Source: Treponema sp. (GTDB taxonomy: Bacteria; Spirochaetota; Spirochaetia; Treponematales; Breznakiellaceae). Taken from it: a stretch of 11,689 nt of DNA. The position numbers were made by a program, and so were the translations under genes. Positions 6,536 to 11,689 of this stretch are shown in pieces. Under the pieces are notes generated by a model that saw only the letters and a program-made list of their open reading frames with translations, had not been told where the DNA came from and made no database searches. Numbering within the stretch: position 1 is the first letter of the stretch; each line of letters starts with the position of its first letter. The stretch spans positions 1 through 11,689 of the forward strand of contig JAISAN010000225.1 in the NCBI GenBank assembly GCA_031266635.1, read 5' to 3'.

Positions 6536-6743
6536 CGTCATCGTCCTTCAGGAGCCCGTACACCCCCTTGCGAATCTGGTACAGGGGATACCGGAGACTC
6601 AGCCCGTCAATAATTTGCATAATCCCGCTGTTTGAAACCCCCGTAACTTCCCTGATTTTTGCATAGTTCAACGGCCCCCCGCAAAGCATGTCATACAAGG
6701 CCCCGTAATCCACATGCTTACTTTTCCGCCGCTTTTTCCGCAC
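6477..6743 (-). CDS. Small winged-helix DNA-binding protein upstream of the small terminase
   Basis: This 88-residue protein starts at GTG behind a GGAGGGGGAAGGGGG purine tract. Residues 1-9 are very basic. A helix (DYGALYDML) is followed by NYAKIREVTGVSNSGIMQIIDGL, a good helix-turn-helix, and RYPLYQIRKGVYGLL, a good wing. Residues 67-72 are six aspartates, and the last 16 residues are charged and read from DNA that also encodes the small terminase tail in another frame. The two genes overlap by about 60 bases. It could be a regulator, or a DNA-recognition partner of the terminase. I cannot tell which, and I recognise no named family. Confidence 0.66.
   Translation of the reverse strand: MRKKRRKSKHVDYGALYDMLCGGPLNYAKIREVTGVSNSGIMQIIDGLSLRYPLYQIRKGVYGLLKDDDDDDGKKAGEEGAGRETRRG
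6527..6545 (-). repeat. GATGAC hexamer tandem repeat used in two reading frames
   Basis: Three tandem copies of the hexamer (CATCGT on the plus strand) encode the poly-aspartate run of the winged-helix protein in one frame, and the initial Met-Thr-Met-Thr-Met of the small terminase in the other. The repeat supplies three possible ATG starts for the second gene. Gain or loss of a unit would keep both frames but change the Shine-Dalgarno spacing. Confidence 0.75.
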
Positions 6744-6763
6744 GCCCCCTTCCCCCTCCCCGG

Positions 6764-7885
6764 TTAAAAATCCAGCCCCTCCGTCAGTTTGTCAAGCGCC
6801 CCCTTCCCGCGTATTTTATCCCGGAAATCCCCGGCAAGGTCAAACCCTCCGGGCGGAATAAAATCCCAGACCAGCTTTTCCGGACGGAATTCCACAAAGC
6901 CCCCGCAGGCGTCGCACCGATGGCCGTACATCGCGCCGCCGCAGCCGGGGCAAACCTCCGGCGGATGATCCCGCGCGTGGGCGGCGATCTTTTCCCGTTC
7001 CCCGGCCTCCCGCTTTTTTCTCCAGGGCAAAAATCCCGGTCGTACATCCTGCCAGCCGATAGCCTCAAAAAACATGCCCTTCGGGTTTTTGGGGCATTTC
7101 GCCTTTACGACCTCAGCAAGATATTCAAGAAAATTGAACTGCCCGGTAAGCCACGCCGGATCAAGGTTTTGCCCGGCAACTTTCCGGGCGCCCGCGGCGT
7201 CAAGGGGGAAACCGGCTTTTTCCGAAAGAGTTATAATATTTTGCGGCGGCGGCGGTTCCGGTCCGGGCGGATTTTCCTCGCGCGAAGAGAGATTTTCTAA
7301 GCTGCCGCCGCTATTAATATCAAGATCAGAATCAGAATCAAGATCAAGATCAAGATCAAGATCGTGGGCCGAATTTCCGGTATTTTTGGTATGGCCCACC
7401 CCCTTTTTAGGCATGGGCCATGCCGTTTCAGGGGGTGGCCCATCCTCTACAGGGCATGGGCCATATATAATAGAAGGAATTTGCATATATTTTTCCACCG
7501 GAAAATCATAATGCCGCCGGTCGGCGATAAACCGCTTAATTTCGTCCGGCAGACCCCGCAAAATGGCCAGCACGCCAAGGAATATTTTGTTTCGGTCTGA
7601 TATTTTCTGGTGTTTCAGCCACTTCGGAATGACGATATATTCCTCGAAAAAGTACGCCTTTCCCGCCGCCTCGAACTTCTCCATCGCCGCGTTTACCTCG
7701 TCCCGGGATATGTCCAGGTCTGTCCGAATCTGCTTCAGCGAGAAATGGTACACCCCCGCGGCGTTGGTAAATTCGTTGGTGAGCAAATGAAAATAAATAA
7801 GTTTTTCCAGCGTCGAAATCGAGTCAAACCACTCGTCCGACCAGATAGACGTTGATATATACCGCTGCCGTGTCGTACTATCCAT
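6764..7885 (-). CDS. Phage replisome organiser-like (replication initiation) protein with C-terminal zinc ribbon
   Basis: This 373-residue protein opens with RYISTSIWSDEWFDSISTLE and FHLLTNEFTNAAGVYHFSLK, followed by a helix-turn-helix-like DISRDEVNAAMEKFEAAGKA and PKWLKHQKISDRNK. These motifs are common at the N-terminus of phage replication or DnaD-like organisers. Residues 140-215 form a low-complexity linker, including a Leu/Asp/Ser acidic run at 175-189. The C-terminal part carries a four-cysteine zinc ribbon (Cys312, Cys315, Cys324, Cys327). I infer origin binding and helicase loading, supported by repeats in its own linker DNA. It has a strong ribosome binding site, GGAGGGG, 6 bases before ATG. 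A transcription regulator with a similar winged-helix domain is the main alternative. Confidence 0.72.
   Translation of the reverse strand: MDSTTRQRYISTSIWSDEWFDSISTLEKLIYFHLLTNEFTNAAGVYHFSLKQIRTDLDISRDEVNAAMEKFEAAGKAYFFEEYIVIPKWLKHQKISDRNKIFLGVLAILRGLPDEIKRFIADRRHYDFPVEKYMQIPSIIYGPCPVEDGPPPETAWPMPKKGVGHTKNTGNSAHDLDLDLDLDSDSDLDINSGGSLENLSSREENPPGPEPPPPQNIITLSEKAGFPLDAAGARKVAGQNLDPAWLTGQFNFLEYLAEVVKAKCPKNPKGMFFEAIGWQDVRPGFLPWRKKREAGEREKIAAHARDHPPEVCPGCGGAMYGHRCDACGGFVEFRPEKLVWDFIPPGGFDLAGDFRDKIRGKGALDKLTEGLDF
7321..7362 (-). repeat. Seven tandem hexamers in the acidic linker of the replisome-organiser gene
   Basis: On the plus strand the units are CAAGAT, CAGAAT twice, then CAAGAT four times. 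They encode alternating Asp-Leu and Asp-Ser residues at about 175-188. Since the unit is six bases, changes in copy number keep the frame, so length variation is likely among relatives. The stretch is AT-rich and lies next to the TGGGCCA repeat cluster. Confidence 0.85.
7392..7463. repeat. Four phased TGGGCCA/TGGCCCA repeats: candidate origin iterons
   Basis: Copies lie at 7392-7398 (TGGCCCA), 7414-7420 (TGGGCCA), 7436-7442 (TGGCCCA) and 7457-7463 (TGGGCCA). Start-to-start distances are 22, 22 and 21 bp, two helical turns, and orientation alternates. A weaker copy, TGGGCCG, is at 7365-7371. Because the spacing shifts the reading frame, the copies encode different residues, which argues that the DNA sequence and not the protein is being conserved. 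The copies at 7414 and 7457 share the longer GGCATGGGCCAT. AT-rich DNA lies on both sides, at 7311-7362 and 7463-7496. The arrangement recalls the lambda origin inside gene O. Function is inferred. Confidence 0.55.
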
Positions 7886-7899
7886 AGCGTTCCCCTCCG

Positions 7900-7929
7900 A
7901 AAAAAATACTGCCAGGCGCTTACTCCGGC
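7900..7929 (-). terminator. Weak hairpin with T-tract before the replisome-organiser gene
   Basis: On the minus strand GCCGG and CTGGC (with a G-U pair) flank a 9-base loop; seven T residues follow after 4 further bases, then GGAGGGG. The shape suits a weak intrinsic terminator or attenuator between the 118-residue gene and the replisome organiser, but the stem is short and the T-run may simply be a spacer before the ribosome binding site. Confidence 0.22.
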
Positions 7930-8276
7930 ATCCACCCGTCAGGCGGCGGCCCGGCTTCGGTGGCGCAGATAATCGCTACCGGGTTTGTGCACCGTCTATG
8001 CTCTTTATGCTGCGCGTAGCCGTAATCTTCGCAGTACCATTGCCGTTCCCCATCGTTTGTTTCATACATCGCGTACACCGCCCAGCTATCCGGCCACGCC
8101 TTCCCCGTGCGCTGTTCCCACTGCTCCGGCGTCTCCCAGCGGGGCGGGGCTTTCAGTTCGGCCATAACATCATTGATAATATTAATCGCCTCGCTAAGCG
8201 AATCCGGGTCATCCACTCCCGAAGCAACCATTATGGCCGATTCCGCTCGTTCCAATAACTCAATTACCTTTTTCAT
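7920..8276 (-). CDS. Hypothetical 118-residue phage protein
   Basis: The frame is open further upstream, to 8687, but that part overlaps two other genes in other frames and is basic and irregular. The ATG at 8276 overlaps the TGA of the preceding gene (ATGA) and has GGGAGG 5 bases ahead, so it is the real start. Residues 1-50 form a helical stretch (KKVIELLERAESAIMVASG) followed by a Ser/Glu/Asp-rich helix. The C-terminal half, from WETPEQWEQRTGKAWPDSW on, is rich in Trp, Tyr and His, includes two cysteines (WYCEDYGYAQHKEHRRC) and ends in PPPDGWMPE. Such aromatic ends are common in small phage proteins, but I recognise no function. Confidence 0.68.
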   Translation of the reverse strand: MKKVIELLERAESAIMVASGVDDPDSLSEAINIINDVMAELKAPPRWETPEQWEQRTGKAWPDSWAVYAMYETNDGERQWYCEDYGYAQHKEHRRCTNPVAIICATEAGPPPDGWMPE

Positions 8277-8464
8277 TCCGGCCTCCCTATTCTTCTCCGA
8301 TACTCGGCGCACTCTTTGGGCTTTACCCATGAGCATTGCCTGGTCTGTTCCCTGCCGTATTTGTCTTTGCCGTATCCGGCGCAATTTGACGGATTTCTGT
8401 GTCCCCACGCACCTTTTTTCGGTTTGCGATAATGAGGGCACAAAACGCATTTTTCCAATTTCAC
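8273..8464 (-). CDS. Small cysteine-rich protein (63 residues)
   Basis: The product starts KLEKCVLCPHYRKPKKG after the initiator and has five cysteines, two in a CxxC pair near the start and three more at NC, QC and EC. Many basic residues and two histidines suggest a zinc- or iron-binding protein, though no named family is recognised. An ATG exists at 8482, but the bases after it form the ribosome binding site itself (GGAGGAGG, 4 bases before GTG). The GTG at 8464 overlaps the upstream stop as GTGA, so I choose the GTG. The downstream stop overlaps the next ATG, making a coupled chain. Confidence 0.66.
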   Translation of the reverse strand: MKLEKCVLCPHYRKPKKGAWGHRNPSNCAGYGKDKYGREQTRQCSWVKPKECAEYRRRIGRPE

Positions 8465-8784
8465 TTTCCCTCCTCCTTCCATTCTTTTTTTTCCGCATAT
8501 TCATCCAGATCGGCTTGTGCTTTGTCAAAATCTCTGCGTTCAGGAAGAAATTTTGATTTAACCCGGTGCATACCGGCGGATGGTGATTTACTCCTGAACG
8601 ACATAAAAGTTTTACCGGCATTCCATAAACCGGTTGATACAAAAACCTTGCTCCCGTTTTCGTCCAGATAGGTTTTAATAAAATCACATGGTGACGGTTC
8701 CGGGTGCGGTGTATGGGGAATTCCCGGACAGATAGTATCTGGCTTTCCTTTATTCGGGCACATACAACAGCGCATATTCTTCAT
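8461..8784 (-). CDS. Hypothetical phage protein with Cys-rich N-terminus
   Basis: From the ATG at 8784 it is 107 residues. A GTG one codon earlier, at 8787, is an alternative. GGAGG lies 7 bases before the ATG and 4 before the GTG. The N-terminal third has five cysteines (CCMC, TICPGIPH, SPC) and proline-rich turns. The middle contains ENGSKVFVSTGLWNAGKTF and the end is a helix, RRDFDKAQADLDEYAEKKEW, a pattern I recall in small uncharacterised phage proteins. AGKT in the middle is not a Walker A motif because no glycine precedes it at the correct distance. The stop of the SbcC-like gene overlaps its start by one base (TGATG), so it is coupled to the large recombination gene. Function unknown. 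Confidence 0.68.
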   Translation of the reverse strand: MKNMRCCMCPNKGKPDTICPGIPHTPHPEPSPCDFIKTYLDENGSKVFVSTGLWNAGKTFMSFRSKSPSAGMHRVKSKFLPERRDFDKAQADLDEYAEKKEWKEEGK

Positions 8785-11689
8785 CACAATTCCTCCATGT
8801 CAATTTTCTGCGGAATCATCGCCTTCACCTCTTCGCTGTGGGTGATGATCACCGTGTGCCGCAGGGCGCTTTCCGCGTGCGCCGCTTCCAGCATCCGGCA
8901 GTACGCCGTCTTGGCCGCGCTGTCCAGGGCCCCGTCCGCCTCGTCCTGAAAACAGGTAAGGAACGCGAAACCCGTGTTCCGTTTGCGGATCACCGCGAAG
9001 GCGTCGTAAATCGCCCGCTTGATCCACACCGATTCCCCACCCGACTTGTCGTCCAGCAGCACCGCCTCCCCGTCCGCCGCGTCAATGACGTAGATCAGGA
9101 AGTCCTCAATCTGCCGGGTCTTCTTCCCCGCGCCGCCCATGCGGGTCGTGCGGATCTCAATCCTGAACCGCTCCCCGTAGGCGCTGGAAAGAATCCGGTT
9201 CGCCGTCTCCGCAATCCCCGGCGCCAGAGCGTCCAGTTCCAGGGCCTGGATGCCGTCCCGGCCAAACCCGCGGGCAATCAGATCCCACTCCGCCCTTTCG
9301 GCCATGGCCGCGGCCAGCGTTTCCCGCAGCGCCCCCAGTTCTGCTTCCTTGGTTATAATTTTCTCAAGTTCTTCCTGCCGGGCTTCAACCTCCGCCCGAT
9401 GGCGGGCAATGATCTCCCGAACACCGGTATAGTCCGCCATTAAGTCGGCGTGTTTTTTCCGGGCTTCCTCAATTTCGACAATAACCGCCGGGTCCGCCGC
9501 GGCTTCCAGCGCCGCCAGTTCGGCCTTGCGCTCATCAAGGATTTTACTGTTCGCGGCAATCGCGGCGGTAAGCTGTTCAATCCGGGCCTGGGCTGCCGCG
9601 GCTTTAACCAGGGACTGCCTGACACCGGTGATGTCGATTTCCCCCTGGGCCGTCTGGGCCTCCCGGAGCGCCGTATCATCGAAGGGCTCATCTGTCTTCG
9701 GCCGGGGTTCGTCAAAAGCAAGAGCGGCAAGCATATCCGTTATCTCAAAAATATTCTTGTCCAGAACGGCGATAGCTTTTTTAAAGCCCTCGATGTTTTC
9801 ATGGCGGCTTTTAATAAAGGACAAAGCCCGGTTTCTTTTTTCGGTTAGTTCCTCTATTTTCTCCGCCGGTAGTTCCTGGCCGCAGGTGGGGCAGGTTTTA
9901 TCAAACTCCTGCGCTTCCCGTTCCCGGACACGAATGTCCGATTCATCCGATTGAACCTGCTTTTCCAGTTCCCTCTTGTCATCCAGCGCCTTTTGTTTCT
10001 CCTGTTCCGTTTCCCGGACTTTTTGTTGATGTTCCTGCTGCTTTTGTGAGAATTCCCGCTGTTTCTGTAAGTTTTTCTCAAGAATCTGTTGTTTCTTTTC
10101 GCTCTCGGCGGACATTACCGCAGCGTAGTGTTCCCAGCCTTGGACCTGTTCCTCAAATGCGGCGCGGTTCTTTATAAGCTTTTCGAATTCTTTCAGAAGG
10201 AGTTGATGGGAGATAATCTCCCCTTCCCGCTCCTCAATATCCTCCCGGATAGTGCCTTCGCGGTTCGCCCGCGCCCGCTCTTTCTCCGTCGCAACCTCCA
10301 GCCGTTCAATGTCCGCCTTAGCGTCCTTTCCCTTTGCGGTAATCTCATCAAGCTTTTTTACATCGATAGTCAACTCATCCCACCGGCGTCGAATATCCTG
10401 TTCCAAATCCGGCTTTTCCGCCACCGCCTGTTCCAGCATCCCCGCCTGAAGTTCCGCGTCGTGGGCCCGGCCGTCCTCCGCCTTGAACCGCTCCATGGCC
10501 GCCTCCGCGATCCGCTGGAGATACTCAATCCCCGCAAGCTCCACAAACAGCCCCTTCTTCTCCCCCGCCGTCGCCTCCGTCAAATCCGGCGCCGCCCGGT
10601 TCGGCCGTTGGGTCGTAAAGGCCGTCCGCAGATACAGCTCCAGCGGGCCGAAAGTTGAAACCACCAGCTCCTCATAGGGCTTCAGATTCCCGTCAACACC
10701 GGCCAGCGGCTCCCAGTCCATGTTATGCGTAGGGCGGCTGAACGCGAAATATTTGCAGGCCCCCGATTTATTCTGCCCGTCTATCTGGACAAGAAACCTC
10801 CGTTCTATCCCGTCGGGAGTCCGGTACACCACCTCCCGGAAACTGTCCCGCAGATAGAAATGATCCTGCAGCTTCCCCTTCCGGGTGAGGAGCTGCGGGT
10901 AGGGGTGGCAGTTTTCAATCAGCGTGGTCTTGCCCTTCCCGTTGGCGCCGCACAGGGCCACCAGCCCCGCGTCGTAGTCGTCGAAGTTAACCGCAATCTC
11001 TTCCCTGCCGATCCCCTTCCGTATCCCCACGGCCCCCCGGACCCGGACCGAAACCAGTTCCCACTCCCCGGAACCCGCTCCGGATTCCCGCCGGATATTT
11101 TCCTCAAGCCCGTCAATCTTGCCGGTCATGGACAAGCTGTGTTCCATGAAGTAATCCAGCTTCCCCGATTGCTCCGCCCAGATCTGAAATTTCCCCGGCA
11201 GGGATTCAACCCCCGCAATCTCCGCCGCCCGCACCGTTTCCACCGGCAGCTCATTCACCGTTACCCGCGAACCTTCTACGGCCCCTCCTGCCAAAAGTTC
11301 CGCGAGTAATTTGTCAGTGTCGATGAGCCCCCGCTGTTCTTTTGTGCAGGTTATTTCCAGCCAGACCCGTTTATAGGCAATGCCACAATCGGGGATTTCG
11401 TAGAGCGTGCCAGAACTTTCAATCTTCAGGTTTTGCGGGTGGGGGAAGTCAACACGCGCAGTCCTCGTAAACTTTATTTCGCTTTTCGGGTAAGTCGAAG
11501 TATCCACCACATTGAACCCCGCCTGGTGGGTCTCCCCGAAATTCTTCGGGTAGATGCTTCCGGCATAGTAAGCGGGTCGTGCTATGCCCACCTGCTGCGG
11601 ATTATGGATATGCCCCAGAGCGTAGTAGTCCGCGCCAATGTCCGCCAGGTCATCCACGGTAATGGCAATTCCCGTCCCCCGCTCAACCG
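8784..11689 (-). CDS. SbcD-SbcC (Mre11-Rad50) fusion nuclease-ATPase, 5' end beyond window
   Basis: The frame is open to the right edge with no start required, so the N-terminal part of SbcD is missing from view. Numbered from the GTG at 11657: residues 9-18 ADYYALGHIH carry the GHxH metal motif of SbcD/Mre11 phosphoesterases, followed by YYAGSIYPKNFGE. A capping-domain-like part ends near 175. From about 200 comes an SbcC/Rad50 ATPase: Walker A GANGKGKT at 237-244, coiled coils, zinc hook CPTC at 589-592, second coiled coil, signature SGGES at 872-876, Walker B and D-loop FQDEADGALD at 903-912, and H-loop H940. The family removes DNA ends and hairpins; in a phage it likely supports replication or recombination. 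Normally the two subunits are separate genes. I find no frameshift or stop at the junction. Confidence 0.9.
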   Translation of the reverse strand, partial: VERGTGIAITVDDLADIGADYYALGHIHNPQQVGIARPAYYAGSIYPKNFGETHQAGFNVVDTSTYPKSEIKFTRTARVDFPHPQNLKIESSGTLYEIPDCGIAYKRVWLEITCTKEQRGLIDTDKLLAELLAGGAVEGSRVTVNELPVETVRAAEIAGVESLPGKFQIWAEQSGKLDYFMEHSLSMTGKIDGLEENIRRESGAGSGEWELVSVRVRGAVGIRKGIGREEIAVNFDDYDAGLVALCGANGKGKTTLIENCHPYPQLLTRKGKLQDHFYLRDSFREVVYRTPDGIERRFLVQIDGQNKSGACKYFAFSRPTHNMDWEPLAGVDGNLKPYEELVVSTFGPLELYLRTAFTTQRPNRAAPDLTEATAGEKKGLFVELAGIEYLQRIAEAAMERFKAEDGRAHDAELQAGMLEQAVAEKPDLEQDIRRRWDELTIDVKKLDEITAKGKDAKADIERLEVATEKERARANREGTIREDIEEREGEIISHQLLLKEFEKLIKNRAAFEEQVQGWEHYAAVMSAESEKKQQILEKNLQKQREFSQKQQEHQQKVRETEQEKQKALDDKRELEKQVQSDESDIRVREREAQEFDKTCPTCGQELPAEKIEELTEKRNRALSFIKSRHENIEGFKKAIAVLDKNIFEITDMLAALAFDEPRPKTDEPFDDTALREAQTAQGEIDITGVRQSLVKAAAAQARIEQLTAAIAANSKILDERKAELAALEAAADPAVIVEIEEARKKHADLMADYTGVREIIARHRAEVEARQEELEKIITKEAELGALRETLAAAMAERAEWDLIARGFGRDGIQALELDALAPGIAETANRILSSAYGERFRIEIRTTRMGGAGKKTRQIEDFLIYVIDAADGEAVLLDDKSGGESVWIKRAIYDAFAVIRKRNTGFAFLTCFQDEADGALDSAAKTAYCRMLEAAHAESALRHTVIITHSEEVKAMIPQKIDMEEL

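Noticed and set aside
7321..7362. CRISPR-like array
   Set aside because: The units are 6 bp with no spacers and lie inside a coding frame; it is a simple tandem repeat.
8465..8482. ATG at 8482 as start of the 63-residue Cys-rich gene
   Set aside because: The codons between it and the GTG at 8464 are the Shine-Dalgarno sequence GGAGGAGG itself, so initiation at GTG is more plausible.
8277..8687. N-terminal extension of the 118-residue gene up to 255 residues
   Set aside because: The extension overlaps two coupled genes in other frames, has irregular basic composition, and the internal ATG at 8276 has an ideal ribosome binding site and ATGA overlap.
8784..11689. Defence-system nuclease or structural-maintenance ATPase instead of SbcCD
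   Set aside because: The CPTC zinc hook between two long coiled coils together with an upstream GHIH phosphoesterase motif is specific for the Rad50/Mre11 type. Its location next to replication genes in a phage fits recombination better than defence.

Overview
The window is part of a tailed-phage or prophage genome. Every credible gene lies on the minus strand, so transcription runs from the right edge to the left. Genes are packed tightly, with ATGA or GTGA overlaps, 3-35 bp gaps and GGAGG-type ribosome binding sites, which points to a bacterial host that relies on strong Shine-Dalgarno signals. The sequence is GC-rich apart from a few short AT-rich islands. The host cannot be identified: no tRNA, attachment site, integrase or host gene is visible. 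The head genes resemble the set of Bordetella podovirus BPP-1, with a T7 gp8-type portal and Bbp19-, Bbp17- and Bbp16-like proteins, so a podovirus-like particle is likely.

In transcription order, the first block (11689 to about 6764) concerns DNA metabolism. It begins with a single long reading frame, cut by the window edge, that joins the end of an SbcD/Mre11 phosphoesterase to a complete SbcC/Rad50 ATPase. Three small translationally coupled genes follow (two rich in cysteine, none assigned a function), then a 373-residue replisome-organiser-like protein with an N-terminal DNA-binding region and a C-terminal zinc ribbon. The linker-coding part of that gene holds four copies of TGGGCCA/TGGCCCA spaced 22, 22 and 21 bp apart in alternating orientation. 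Hexamer repeats and AT-rich tracts flank them. This is a candidate intragenic replication origin of the lambda O type.

The second block (6743 to 4741) is for packaging. It holds a small winged-helix protein, an overlapping DUF5681-type small-terminase candidate with a histone H1-like Lys/Ala/Pro tail, and the large terminase, whose start codon is not conventional.

The third block (4740 to 1) is for head assembly. It opens with an AT-rich island of about 100 bp containing a perfect 10-bp inverted repeat. The portal, an unlisted 53-residue protein, a Bbp19-like protein, the scaffold, the major capsid protein, a Bbp16-like cement protein and a small Ala/Gly-rich protein follow. A strong hairpin and a ribosome binding site for the next gene lie at the left edge.

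The points most worth a second look are the one-chain SbcD-SbcC fusion, the phased repeats inside the replisome-organiser gene, and the unusual gene junctions around the two terminase subunits and the portal.
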